DNA of 64,000 bases from Chlorogloea sp. CCALA 695 (GCF_003003885.1 NZ_PVWN01000014.1:1-64000); one strand, 5' to 3'. Shown: positions 1-8,081, numbered from the stretch's first letter. Program-made: numbers and translations. The notes: a model not told the origin generated them from the sequence alone.

Positions 1-19
1 AGATGTGTATAAGAGACAG
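1..19 (+). other. Residual Nextera/Tn5 mosaic-end adapter
   Basis: Bases 1-19 read AGATGTGTATAAGAGACAG, identical to the Tn5 mosaic-end sequence of Nextera library adapters. It is not genomic. It lies at the extreme left edge and is read in frame into the first gene, where an apparent GTG start at 5 would add five adapter-coded residues (MYKRQ). The true upstream sequence is therefore missing from this assembly. Confidence 0.95.
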
Positions 20-1453
20 AAAGTAGAGCCTGTAAAACAAACTACGCTATTAGTAGGAATCAAAACCACCGGACAGATTGAAACTCTACCTAGCAAAAAG
101 GTAGAAGTTACTGCACCAATTCCGGGGACAGTTGTTGAATTGCTGGTAGAACCTGGGGCAGCCGTCAAAAAAGGTCAGCCCGTTGCGGTTTTATCCAGTC
201 CCGAATTAGTAGAATTGCGCGTACAATCCCAGGAAAAACAAGCCGAAGCCAAAGCCGATTTGCAGCAAGCGCAAGCCGATTTAAACCTAGCAAAGCAAAA
301 TCTCCAACGTCAGCGTCAAATAGCTATTGCAGAAATTGAACAAACTCGCACCGAACTTAAAGTAGCTCAAGAACAATACGATCGCGATCGCGATTTAGTT
401 AACGTAGGAGCGCTCCCCCGTCGGGAAATGCTCGAATCCCAAGCTCATTTAGCCGAAGGTAAGGCACAACTATCTAAAGCGAATAGCCGCCGGGAAGTAT
501 TAGAAGCTGAAGCCCAACTAAAACGCGCCCAATCGTCGGTAGAAGTTGCTAATTCTCGCATCAGTCTAAGTCATGCTGCCTACCAAATGCGGCTCAAGCA
601 GCTAGGAAACCGTGCGAACGAGAAAGGATTAGTTGTAGTATCTGCTGCCATATCTGGCATAGTTAGCGATCGCACAGTTAGCCTCGGACAGTCGTTTCAA
701 GATGCGGGGGGCAAGCTAATGACAGTTGTTAATGATAACCAGGTTTTTGCGACGGCGAATATCTATGAAAAAGATTTAAACCAAATTGCTCTAGGTCAAA
801 AGGTAAATGTAAAAGTTGATAGTTTACGCGATAGCGCAAGCGCGCCCGGTAACGGGCTTCGCACTTTTAGCGGACAAATTACCCGCATTGGCTCAGTTGT
901 AGAAAGTGAAACCAGAATTATCCCCGTCCAAGCGCAATTAGATAACTCTGATCGTCAGCTAAAGCCGGGAATGTTTGCCCAATTAGAAGTTTTAACAAAC
1001 CAAACGCCCACAGCTATTTTGGCAATTCCTAGCAATGCAGTAGTGGAAGCTAAGGGTAAACAACTTATCTACATTCAAAATGGCGATGCTTACCAAAGCG
1101 CCGAAGTTAGGTTAGGGCAAACTTCGGGAAACATGGTTGAAGTAAAAAGCGGTTTATTTGAGGGCGATCGCATTGTTACCCAGGGCGGCAATTTGCTTTA
1201 CTCCCAATCCTTACGCAGCGACAATAAAACCCCCACCGTTCATCCTGAAACTACCGTTAAAAAAGATGCAACGATTCCTTGGTGGTTGGTGATTCCGGCT
1301 AGTGGTGCGATCGCATCTGCTGCTTTTTGGGTAGGTCGTCGTACCTCACCCCAATTGATGCCAGTTATCGAAATTTCTGCCAATAAATCGCCCCTATGGA
1401 ATGACAATCATCGCGTTACAGAAGCTCATGAATCAACCAAAAATCAAAAGTAA
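20..1453 (+). CDS. RND efflux periplasmic adaptor subunit (HlyD/CusB-like), 5' truncated
   Basis: Membrane-fusion subunit that would link an inner-membrane RND pump to an outer-membrane channel. The open frame gives about 477 genomic residues and no native start, because the gene runs into adapter sequence. Visible in order: a lipoyl/barrel-sandwich half (PIPGTVVELLVEPGAAVKKG), a long Gln/Ala/Glu-rich coiled-coil hairpin, the second lipoyl half (VVSAAISGIVSDRTVSLGQ), a beta-barrel region, then a membrane-proximal domain. Unusually, the C-terminus carries a hydrophobic segment (PWWLVIPASGAIASAAFWVG, near residue 424 counted from base 5) followed by Arg-Arg, suggesting a C-terminal membrane anchor. 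A palindromic repeat (828-862) adds about 11 residues (near RDSASAPGNGLR). The pump gene follows after 2 bp. The substrate is not readable; metal is likely from context. Confidence 0.85.
   Translation, partial: KVEPVKQTTLLVGIKTTGQIETLPSKKVEVTAPIPGTVVELLVEPGAAVKKGQPVAVLSSPELVELRVQSQEKQAEAKADLQQAQADLNLAKQNLQRQRQIAIAEIEQTRTELKVAQEQYDRDRDLVNVGALPRREMLESQAHLAEGKAQLSKANSRREVLEAEAQLKRAQSSVEVANSRISLSHAAYQMRLKQLGNRANEKGLVVVSAAISGIVSDRTVSLGQSFQDAGGKLMTVVNDNQVFATANIYEKDLNQIALGQKVNVKVDSLRDSASAPGNGLRTFSGQITRIGSVVESETRIIPVQAQLDNSDRQLKPGMFAQLEVLTNQTPTAILAIPSNAVVEAKGKQLIYIQNGDAYQSAEVRLGQTSGNMVEVKSGLFEGDRIVTQGGNLLYSQSLRSDNKTPTVHPETTVKKDATIPWWLVIPASGAIASAAFWVGRRTSPQLMPVIEISANKSPLWNDNHRVTEAHESTKNQK
828..862. 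repeat. Dispersed 35-bp GC-rich palindromic element, copy 1 (inside adaptor gene)
   Basis: The element has the core CCCGGTAACGGG (stem CCCG/CGGG, loop GTAA) with a long arm (GCGATAGCGCAAGCGCG) on the left and a short arm (CTTCGC) on the right. The same arms occur in the opposite order at 5404-5437 and 7285-7319. Length and frame keep the adaptor gene open across the insertion. Confidence 0.85.
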
Positions 1454-1455
1454 TC

Positions 1456-4400
1456 ATGCTCAGTACCATCATCAAATGGTCAATTGCTCGACGTTGGTTA
1501 GTTATTATAGCTGCGGCTTTAATCACCGTTTGGATTGTGCGCGTCGCTTCGCAAATGCCTGTAGATGTTTTCCCTAACTTTGCACCTCCCCAAGTCGAAA
1601 TTCAAACAGAAGCGCCAGGACTTGCACCCGAAGAAGTTGAATCTCTGGTAACTTTGCCCATAGAAAGCGCGATTAATGGTACTCCTGGCGTTACAACGGT
1701 AAGGTCTTCTTCTGCTGTGAGTATTTCTGTAGTCAAGGTTATTTTTAATTGGGGAACAGATATTTATCAAGCCAGACAATTAGTAACGGAACGATTGCAA
1801 CTTGCTGTAAATAAGCTACCCCAAGGAGTTGAACCGCCCCAGATTTCCCCAATTAGTTCTCCCATTGGGACAGTAATTAAGTACGCTTTTACGGTGGATG
1901 GAGAAACGCCAAATAGTTTAATGGAAGTGCGCCGAATTGTAGATTGGCAAGTTACGAATCGCCTTTTAGCAGTACCAGGAGTTAGTCAAATAGTAGTATT
2001 TGGTGGAGATGTCCGCCAGTATCAAGTATTGATCGATCCGGCAAAACTTAGCGCCTTTGATATTTCTTGGCAACAAGTGACCGAAGCTGCACAATCGGCT
2101 AATATTAACGCTCCTGGAGGCTATTTAACTAACTCCGACACCGAATTATTAGTACGGGGTATAGGACGCATTAGCTCGATTGAAGACTTGAAGCAATCAG
2201 TAATTACTGCTCGTGATGGTATCCCCATTAAGTTAGAAGATATAGCAGATGTGCAAATAGGGGCGGCTACTAAGCGCGGCGATGCTAGTTTAAACGGGCA
2301 AAAAGCAATTATCATAATTGTGAATAAACAGCCCCTTGCAGACACGCCAACGGTAACTCGTGCGATTGAAGATGCGATCACCGAGCTTAAATTAGGTTTA
2401 CCCAAAAACATTAAAGTTACTGTTACTTTCCGTCAAGAAGACTTTATCGAAGCATCAATCGATAATGTCAGATCAGCGCTAATTGAAGGGAGCATTATTG
2501 TTGCTTTAATTCTTATCCCGTTTTTGATGGATTGGCGGACTTTAGTTGTAAGTCTTACCGCCCTTCCCCTATCGTTGTTATTGGGTTTACTAGCGCTGAA
2601 CTGGTTGGGACAAGGACTTAATACAATGACCCTGGGAGGACTTGCAGTAGCTATTGGTTCGGCGGTTGACGATGCGATTGTCGATGCTGAAAATGTCCAT
2701 CGTTCTTTGCGGGAAAACAAGTTTTCATCCCAAAAGCGATCGCCTTTACAAGTTGTCTTTACTGGCTGTCAGGAGGTGCGAGACTCTTTATTTGGCGCAA
2801 CTTTAATTACTGTTGTGGTCTTTTCGCCAATTTTTGCCTTAGCTGGTGTAGAAGGGCGCATTTTTACACCGATGGGAATTGCTTATTTAGTCGCCGTTTT
2901 AGCTTCTAGTTTGACAGCACTTACCGTTACTCCGGCTTTGTGTGCGATTTTACTACCTTCTGGTCGCTTGCTGGAAAGAGAACCTTTTGTAGCAAGATTT
3001 TTTAAAGGGTTTTATCGTCCGCTTTTAAATTTTTCGATGCGTAACTCTAAAGTAATTTTAGCGATCGCTTTAGGAAGTTTAGTAGCTGCGATCGCTATCG
3101 TCCCCTCCCTAGGACGAGTTTTTTTACCACCATTTCAAGAAAAATCGCTGATTAATTCTGTAAATCTCTATCCTGGCGTGTCTTTGGAAGCTACTAACCG
3201 CGCTGGTTTTGCCATTCAAGATGCGCTAAAAGGCGATCGCGCTTTTGAGCAAATCGCTTTACGTTCTGGACGCGCACCGGGAGATAGTGATGTTGGCGGT
3301 GTCAATTTTGGCGAATTAGATGTTGAATTGAGCAAATTAGGGATAAAAAACCGGGAAGCAAGTATCGAAAAATTGCGCGCAGAATTTGCAAAATTGCCAG
3401 GAGTTGCAGCCAATGTTGGCGGATTTATTTCTCACCGCTTAGATGAAGTGCTGTCAGGAGTTAGAAGTGCGATCGCTGTTAAAATTTACGGTACTGATTT
3501 AGAACAACTCCGAACTATTGGTAGCCAAGTTGAAGAAGTAATGAAAACTGTTACCGGGGTTGTAGATTTGCAACTTGAGCCGCAAGTCCCTATTAGACAA
3601 ATGCAAATTCAGTTTGACAGAGTGGCGGCGGCTCGTTATGGTTTAACAATTAAAGAACTAGCAGAAACTATCGAAACGGCTCTTAATGGGCGAGTAGTTT
3701 CAACAGTGTTAGAGCAGCAACAAACCTTTGATTTAGTAGTGTGGTTAAAAAAATCAGATCGCGGCAATTTGGAAGCGATTGGTAACTTGTTAATTAATAC
3801 TCCGACCGATCAACAAATTCCTTTAGCTCAAGTTGCCAAAATTAGTTACGGTACTGGCCCAAATACAATTAATCGGGAAAATGTTTCGCGGCTAATTATA
3901 GTATCCGCCAATGCTACCGGGCGAGATTTGCGCTCGATAGTTGATGAAATTAGCGTAAAAGTCAAGCAACAAGTACAGTTACCTGCGGGTTACTTTATTC
4001 AGTACGGCGGTCAATTTGAATCGGAACAACGAGCCACGCAGAATATATTAGCTTTTAGTGCGATCGCCTTTGTTTTAATTACTGTATTAATGTATCTAAC
4101 AGTAAAGTCTATTCCTTCAACTTTAATGATTATGATTAACTTACCTTTAGCATTAGTCGGAGGTGTAATTTCTGTCGCTTTAACGGGTGGGGTTATTTCT
4201 GTTGCTTCGCTAGTTGGGTTTATTACATTATTTGGCGTAGCAACTCGAAACGGCTTGTTGTTAGTTGATAATTACAATGCCAAATTTGTCGAGGGGATGG
4301 TTTTTAAAGAAGCAATAATTCAAGGCTCAATGGAGCGTCTAAATGCTATTTTGATGACAGCTTTCACCTCGGCTTTAGGTTTAGCCCCTTTAGTAGTCGG

Positions 4401-4587
4401 GAGTGGCGCAGGTAAAGAAATTCTCCAACCTTTAGCAGTTGTGGTGCTAGGAGGTTTATTTACTTCTACAGCTTTAACTTTATTAGTTTTACCAGCTTTG
4501 TACGCTCAATTTGGGAAAACATTAGTACCTCAAACAAAGCCAATTCAATCAGAAGATTTTACACTGCAAGATTTACCTATTCATTAA
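1456..4587 (+). CDS. Efflux RND transporter permease (CusA/CzcA-like heavy-metal family)
   Basis: Proton-driven inner-membrane pump of 1043 residues, full length for the RND superfamily. It opens with the typical TM1 (RRWLVIIAAALITVWIV) followed by the PVDVFPNFAPPQVEI segment of the CusA/CzcA group. The two halves each carry a large periplasmic loop and a six-helix bundle. The TM4 motif region reads GSAVDDAIVDAENVHRSLRE (residues near 404-420), where charged residues of the proton relay sit, and the second-half equivalent is GVATRNGLLLVDNYNAKF. The gene starts 2 bp after the adaptor stop, so the two are co-transcribed. Linkage to a two-component system resembles cyanobacterial Cop/Nrs metal-resistance loci. 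Substrate specificity (Cu, Ni, Co, Zn or another) is inference only. No outer-membrane TolC-like gene is in the window. Confidence 0.9.
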   Translation: MLSTIIKWSIARRWLVIIAAALITVWIVRVASQMPVDVFPNFAPPQVEIQTEAPGLAPEEVESLVTLPIESAINGTPGVTTVRSSSAVSISVVKVIFNWGTDIYQARQLVTERLQLAVNKLPQGVEPPQISPISSPIGTVIKYAFTVDGETPNSLMEVRRIVDWQVTNRLLAVPGVSQIVVFGGDVRQYQVLIDPAKLSAFDISWQQVTEAAQSANINAPGGYLTNSDTELLVRGIGRISSIEDLKQSVITARDGIPIKLEDIADVQIGAATKRGDASLNGQKAIIIIVNKQPLADTPTVTRAIEDAITELKLGLPKNIKVTVTFRQEDFIEASIDNVRSALIEGSIIVALILIPFLMDWRTLVVSLTALPLSLLLGLLALNWLGQGLNTMTLGGLAVAIGSAVDDAIVDAENVHRSLRENKFSSQKRSPLQVVFTGCQEVRDSLFGATLITVVVFSPIFALAGVEGRIFTPMGIAYLVAVLASSLTALTVTPALCAILLPSGRLLEREPFVARFFKGFYRPLLNFSMRNSKVILAIALGSLVAAIAIVPSLGRVFLPPFQEKSLINSVNLYPGVSLEATNRAGFAIQDALKGDRAFEQIALRSGRAPGDSDVGGVNFGELDVELSKLGIKNREASIEKLRAEFAKLPGVAANVGGFISHRLDEVLSGVRSAIAVKIYGTDLEQLRTIGSQVEEVMKTVTGVVDLQLEPQVPIRQMQIQFDRVAAARYGLTIKELAETIETALNGRVVSTVLEQQQTFDLVVWLKKSDRGNLEAIGNLLINTPTDQQIPLAQVAKISYGTGPNTINRENVSRLIIVSANATGRDLRSIVDEISVKVKQQVQLPAGYFIQYGGQFESEQRATQNILAFSAIAFVLITVLMYLTVKSIPSTLMIMINLPLALVGGVISVALTGGVISVASLVGFITLFGVATRNGLLLVDNYNAKFVEGMVFKEAIIQGSMERLNAILMTAFTSALGLAPLVVGSGAGKEILQPLAVVVLGGLFTSTALTLLVLPALYAQFGKTLVPQTKPIQSEDFTLQDLPIH

Positions 4588-4697
4588 AAAGCAGAGTGAG
4601 AATTTATATAGTTTATAAAAGGAAAAAATCTCACCAAATTGCAAGTTACAGACCGTTTGAAACATTCTTCAATCATCAAAAAAATAAAGAGAAGCAA

Positions 4698-5174
4698 ATG
4701 AACATTAAAACCAGATTAATTATTCTCAACAGTATCGGATTAATCTTTTTAGGATCTTGTAGCAAGAATATACCATCTACCTCTACAAGTAGCCCAAGTT
4801 CTTCCCCCGTAGAAGTTGTACAAAGTCCTTCTGTATCCCCGGAAACCAAACAATCCCAAGCATCTAAAGGAGGTCAAGTTGTAGAATCCAGTGGTTATCA
4901 TTTAGAGTTTGTATCTGAAGTAGAAAATAATGGCACTCACCTAGATTTCTATCTGCAAAAAAGCGACAATCACGAAGCAATTTCTAATGCTAAAGTAACA
5001 GCGCAAATTCAGTTACCTGATGGTACGCAAAAATCCCTTCATCTCCCTTATGATGCTGGAGGTAAACACTATGCAGCTTTGCTCCCGGAAAAAGCATCGG
5101 GAGAATATAATATAGCAATTCTTTCGGACATTAGCGGCGAAAAAGTGAACGGTCGCTTTACCTTTAAACGCTAA
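4698..5174 (+). CDS. Lipoprotein with YtkA/FixH-like domain, efflux-operon partner
   Basis: The 158-residue lipoprotein is read from the ATG at 4698, preceded by AAAGAGAAG; an upstream in-frame start at 4596 would place the lipobox too far from the N-terminus. The signal peptide ends in the lipobox LGSC, with the lipidated Cys at residue 21. A Ser/Thr/Pro-rich linker follows, then about 95 residues of predicted beta structure (GYHLEFVSEVENNGTHLDFY and a closing GEYNIAILSD strand) that resemble YtkA-like/FixH-like periplasmic domains. Position between the pump and its two-component system suggests a periplasmic metal-handling or sensing accessory, by analogy with small third genes of cyanobacterial copper operons. 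No His/Met-rich metal motif is obvious. Confidence 0.7.
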   Translation: MNIKTRLIILNSIGLIFLGSCSKNIPSTSTSSPSSSPVEVVQSPSVSPETKQSQASKGGQVVESSGYHLEFVSEVENNGTHLDFYLQKSDNHEAISNAKVTAQIQLPDGTQKSLHLPYDAGGKHYAALLPEKASGEYNIAILSDISGEKVNGRFTFKR

Positions 5175-5200
5175 ATACTACTTTCAATTTGCTAGTTTTT

Positions 5201-5953
5201 ATGAAAGTTCTTTTAGTCGAAGATGAGCCAGATTTGGGTGCAGCAATCAAACGTACCTTAAACCAAGAAAAGTATATCGTTGACTGGGTTTTAGATGGCA
5301 ATGAAGCTTGGTATTGTTTAGAAAATCAGTGGACTGAATATACCTTAGCGATCTTTGACTGGTTGCTACCGGGGTTATCAGGATTAGAACTTTGTAAAAA
5401 ACTGCGAAGCCCGGTAACGGGCGCGCTTGCGCTATCGTACAAACAAACTCTCCCGGTTTTGATGTTGACAGCTAAAGACAGAATGGAGGATAAAGTTGCA
5501 GGCTTAGACGCAGGTGCAGATGATTATTTAGTAAAACCTTTTGGGATGGTAGAATTGCTGGCGCGGTTACGAGCATTACAAAGACGATCGCCATCTTTTC
5601 AATCCCAACAACTACAAATCGGTAATTTAACTTTAGACTACGCTACTTATACTGTTTATATTCAAAATTCAACGGGCGATCGCCAATTTGTTACCTTAAC
5701 TAGCAAAGAATTTCAGCTACTAGAATACTTTATGAAGCACCCCAATCGAATTGTTACCCGCGATCAAATTCAAAATCAGCTTTGGGAAATGAGCAATGAA
5801 CCCCTAAGTAATGTTGTGGCGGCGCAAATGCGGTTACTAAGACGTAAACTCTCCCAAATAGAAAACGTTAGCTCTGATCGGGGGCTTGTACCCCATCGCC
5901 TAATTGAGACTATACACGGTATCGGCTATCGTCTCAATCATGAACCAAAATAG
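5201..5953 (+). CDS. OmpR-family response regulator (RppA/NrsR-like)
   Basis: 250-residue transcription factor. The ATG at 5201 starts the receiver domain directly (MKVLLVEDEP), so it is preferred over TTG at 5189. The acidic pocket is E7/D8, the phospho-acceptor is D53 (AIFDWLLPG), and the conserved Lys lies in LVKPF. A winged-helix DNA-binding domain follows (LTSKEFQLLEYFMKHPNRIV, RRKLSQI, IHGIGYRL). A 34-bp palindromic repeat at 5404-5437 is read through in frame as SPVTGALALSY between beta-3/alpha-3 and beta-4 of the receiver, lengthening a loop that is short in the family. The stop overlaps the kinase start by 14 bp. It probably controls the upstream efflux genes in response to metal or redox stress (inference from linkage). 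Confidence 0.9.
   Translation: MKVLLVEDEPDLGAAIKRTLNQEKYIVDWVLDGNEAWYCLENQWTEYTLAIFDWLLPGLSGLELCKKLRSPVTGALALSYKQTLPVLMLTAKDRMEDKVAGLDAGADDYLVKPFGMVELLARLRALQRRSPSFQSQQLQIGNLTLDYATYTVYIQNSTGDRQFVTLTSKEFQLLEYFMKHPNRIVTRDQIQNQLWEMSNEPLSNVVAAQMRLLRRKLSQIENVSSDRGLVPHRLIETIHGIGYRLNHEPK
5404..5437. repeat. Dispersed GC-rich palindromic element, copy 2 (inside response regulator)
   Basis: The short arm GCGAAG comes first, then the core CCCGGTAACGGG, then the long arm CGCGCTTGCGCTATCG. Relative to copy 1 the arms are inverted, but the core with its GTAA loop reads in the same direction. The translated insertion keeps the receiver-domain frame. Confidence 0.85.
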
Positions 5954-7298
5954 GCTTTTTCACCTCACTCGCTGGCGCTTGGCGGCTTGGTACGCCGTTG
6001 TTATGGGGTTTATCCTCGGATTGTGTGGTTTGGGGGTATATCAGGCTATAGTCCATGCTCATTGGCAAACTTTAGATCGAGAATTGGAGTCCGTCGCGGG
6101 AACTCTCCATGACAGTATTGAAAACACTTTGAAGCAACCGGGACGCTTAGAACCAACTACTCAGCAACTTTTACCAGAAGAAAGGGAAAAGCGCCATATT
6201 TTAGGAGCCATTCACCAAGGCGATTATTATGTAAGATTATTAGATAATTCAAATCAAATTGTTACGTTGGCAGGTTTTCAGCCTCAAGAATTGCGGTTAA
6301 TTTCAAAAAAAGGTACTTGGCAAACCCTAAAAGATGCCCAAGGAAGCCGCTATCATCAAATTTCTTTAAGTCTGCACACTCAAAACAATATCTCTTGGGG
6401 ATCTATGCAGATGGGACGAAGTCTCCAAGATATTGACAATTATTTAGCTAATGTCAAACTAATTTTGCTGTTAGGATTACCCATTGCGATGATTTTGGTA
6501 GGCGCTTCTAGCTGGTGGTTGTCAGGGTTAGCAATGCAACCAATTTATCAATCTTATCAACAAATTCAGCAATTTACTGCCGATGCTGCTCACGAATTGC
6601 GGACACCTTTAGCAGCTACCCAAGCAACGATAGAATCAGCTTTAAGACTTTACTCTTTTACATCCGAAACTCAAGATATATTCAGCGCCATAGAACGGCA
6701 AAATCGACGTTTAACTCAATTAGTTACAGATTTACTATTGCTGGCGCGGATGGAAAAGCAACCATTGTCAGTACAAAATCGATGTTGCTTAAACGATCTT
6801 GTCAGCGATTTAGTTGAAGAATTGGCAAGTTTAGCGATGCCTGCGGCGGGCTGCGCCTACGCCTCCCACATACAATTAACCTCTAAGTTCAAGCTAGACA
6901 AACCTTTGACTGTTTTAGGAAATGAATCGCAACTTTATCAAGTAGTTTCTAATTTAATTATTAATGCTATCCAATCTACTCCTAAAGGTGGTCGGGTGAC
7001 AGTAACCTTAGAACGCAACCATAACTATGCTGTAATTAATATTCAAGATACAGGTATAGGGATTGACGCATCGGAGCAAAAGCGGATTTTTGAGAGATTT
7101 TATCGTGTAAATAGTGATCGCTCTCGTAATACTGGTGGTTCTGGATTAGGACTTGCGATCGCATCAGTGATTGTTCAAGCTCACAAAGGTAGTTTACAAG
7201 TACAAAGTCAATTGGGTAAAGGTAGCACTTTTACGGTGCGTCTACCTCTAGCAACCAATATCTTTCACAAGGATGATAACAAAGGCGAAGCCCGGTAA
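5940..7298 (+). CDS. Two-component sensor histidine kinase (RppB/NrsS-like)
   Basis: 452 residues from the ATG at 5940, overlapping the regulator stop. The protein has TM1 (WYAVVMGFILGLCGLGVYQAI), a sensor segment of about 130 residues, and TM2 (LILLLGLPIAMILVGASSWW). The dimerisation/phosphotransfer box is AAHELRTPLAA with phospho-accepting H218, followed by the N box (NLIINAIQSTPKGG), G1 (DTGIGID) and G2 (GGSGLGLAIA). It is expected to phosphorylate the adjacent regulator. Two repeat insertions are visible. One (6834-6862) adds MPAAGCAYAS between the HisKA and ATPase domains. The other (7285-7319) supplies the last residues GEAR and the stop codon, so the native C-terminus may have been cut or replaced; all catalytic motifs lie upstream of it. 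Confidence 0.9.
   Translation: MNQNRLFHLTRWRLAAWYAVVMGFILGLCGLGVYQAIVHAHWQTLDRELESVAGTLHDSIENTLKQPGRLEPTTQQLLPEEREKRHILGAIHQGDYYVRLLDNSNQIVTLAGFQPQELRLISKKGTWQTLKDAQGSRYHQISLSLHTQNNISWGSMQMGRSLQDIDNYLANVKLILLLGLPIAMILVGASSWWLSGLAMQPIYQSYQQIQQFTADAAHELRTPLAATQATIESALRLYSFTSETQDIFSAIERQNRRLTQLVTDLLLLARMEKQPLSVQNRCCLNDLVSDLVEELASLAMPAAGCAYASHIQLTSKFKLDKPLTVLGNESQLYQVVSNLIINAIQSTPKGGRVTVTLERNHNYAVINIQDTGIGIDASEQKRIFERFYRVNSDRSRNTGGSGLGLAIASVIVQAHKGSLQVQSQLGKGSTFTVRLPLATNIFHKDDNKGEAR
6834..6862. repeat. GC-rich dispersed repeat of a second family, inside histidine kinase gene
   Basis: A 29-base GC-rich block begins GCGATGCCTGCGGCGGGCT and ends GCGCCTACGC. It resembles short interspersed palindromes frequent in filamentous and Chroococcidiopsis-type cyanobacteria (recalled, not searched). 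It is translated in frame as part of MPAAGCAYAS, in a linker where kinases of this type normally have no such Ala/Gly-rich stretch. Confidence 0.65.
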
Positions 7299-7319
7299 CG
7301 GGCGCGCTTGCGCTATCGC
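7285..7319. repeat. Dispersed GC-rich palindromic element, copy 3 (kinase 3' end)
   Basis: Same sequence and orientation as copy 2. The TAA of the GTAA loop (7296-7298) is the stop codon of the histidine kinase. The element then extends 21 bp into the intergenic gap. Confidence 0.85.
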
Positions 7320-7346
7320 TCGTTGCAGGATGAAAAGTAAGCAAAT

Positions 7347-7760
7347 ATGACAACTATAGACAATATTTTTTCTGACTATCAAGAACCATCCGCAGTTTTG
7401 ACGGCTTTATTGCTAGAAATAGGCGAAGCTTTGCAATGCGATCGCATTTTTCTGTAATTGCGTAATCCTCAAACAAAATTTGGTAAGGTTGTAAACTGCT
7501 GGCGACGCACTCTAGAAATTCCCGATGTCAATGACTACCAGTGGAAACAAGAACCCGAATCTTTACACCATAAAGATCCCTTATTTGCGGCGGCTTTGCA
7601 GACCAAACCATCAGTTTATGTTAACTATGTTAACACCGCAAGTATTAACATAGTTAACAAAGATGTTGAGCAAAAAATCTTTAAACACTGGGCATTAGTT
7701 CATGCTCACTTGTGCAAAGATGGTCAATTATAGGTAATTTTGCAACCTTTGTTAGTTTAA
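7347..7760 (+). pseudogene. GAF-domain protein, broken by two nonsense codons
   Basis: Starting at the ATG at 7347 the frame reads MTTIDNIFSDYQEP, then LEIGEALQCDRIFL before a stop at 7455-7457. The same frame continues without a shift (LRNPQTKFGKVVNCWRR, DPLFAAALQTKPSVYV, HAHLCKDGQL) to a second stop at 7731-7733, then VILQP before a third. Cyanobacterial GAF proteins of this type have FLYLRNP and DGQLWGILQP at these places, so Tyr-to-stop and Trp-to-stop changes fit. The remainder of a normal GAF protein is absent. It is a remnant of a phytochrome-like or signalling GAF domain with no function expected. Confidence 0.75.
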
Positions 7761-7765
7761 AAAGT

Positions 7766-8037
7766 AGCAATTTAAAAACACCAGAAGATTTAGTGGAAAA
7801 GAAGTAGGCTTACAACTAGGCTCAACTCAACAAACAGCAGCCAAAAAATTTAAAAATGTCAAACTCAAATCCTTAAATAAAACTTCAGAAATTATCCAAG
7901 AAGTGAAAGCAAAAAGGATAGATGGAGCAGTTATTGAAGATACGAGCGCTAAAGGTTTTATCAACAATAATCCAGACTTAGAATTTACGACTATTACCAA
8001 TGCTGGTAAAGATGAAATAAAGCGGCGAAATCGATAA
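7766..8037 (+). pseudogene. Remnant of polar amino-acid ABC transporter substrate-binding protein
   Basis: From 7795 the frame reads GKEVGLQLGSTQQTAAKKF, then KTSEIIQEVKAKRIDGAVIE and NNPDLEFTTI, ending at TAA 8035-8037. These match the second lobe of family-3 (HisJ/GlnH-like) binding proteins. Just upstream, TPED fits the same protein in another frame, so a one-base deletion near 7790 is likely. The N-terminal lobe and signal peptide are missing. Confidence 0.7.
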
Positions 8038-8081
8038 TTTAGTCAAATAATGGTAAACCTGTTGTTGCAACAGAAACTCTT

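Noticed and set aside
5404-7319. CRISPR-like repeats
   Set aside because: The copies are few, widely and unevenly spaced, and lie inside genes. They are dispersed palindromes, not an array.
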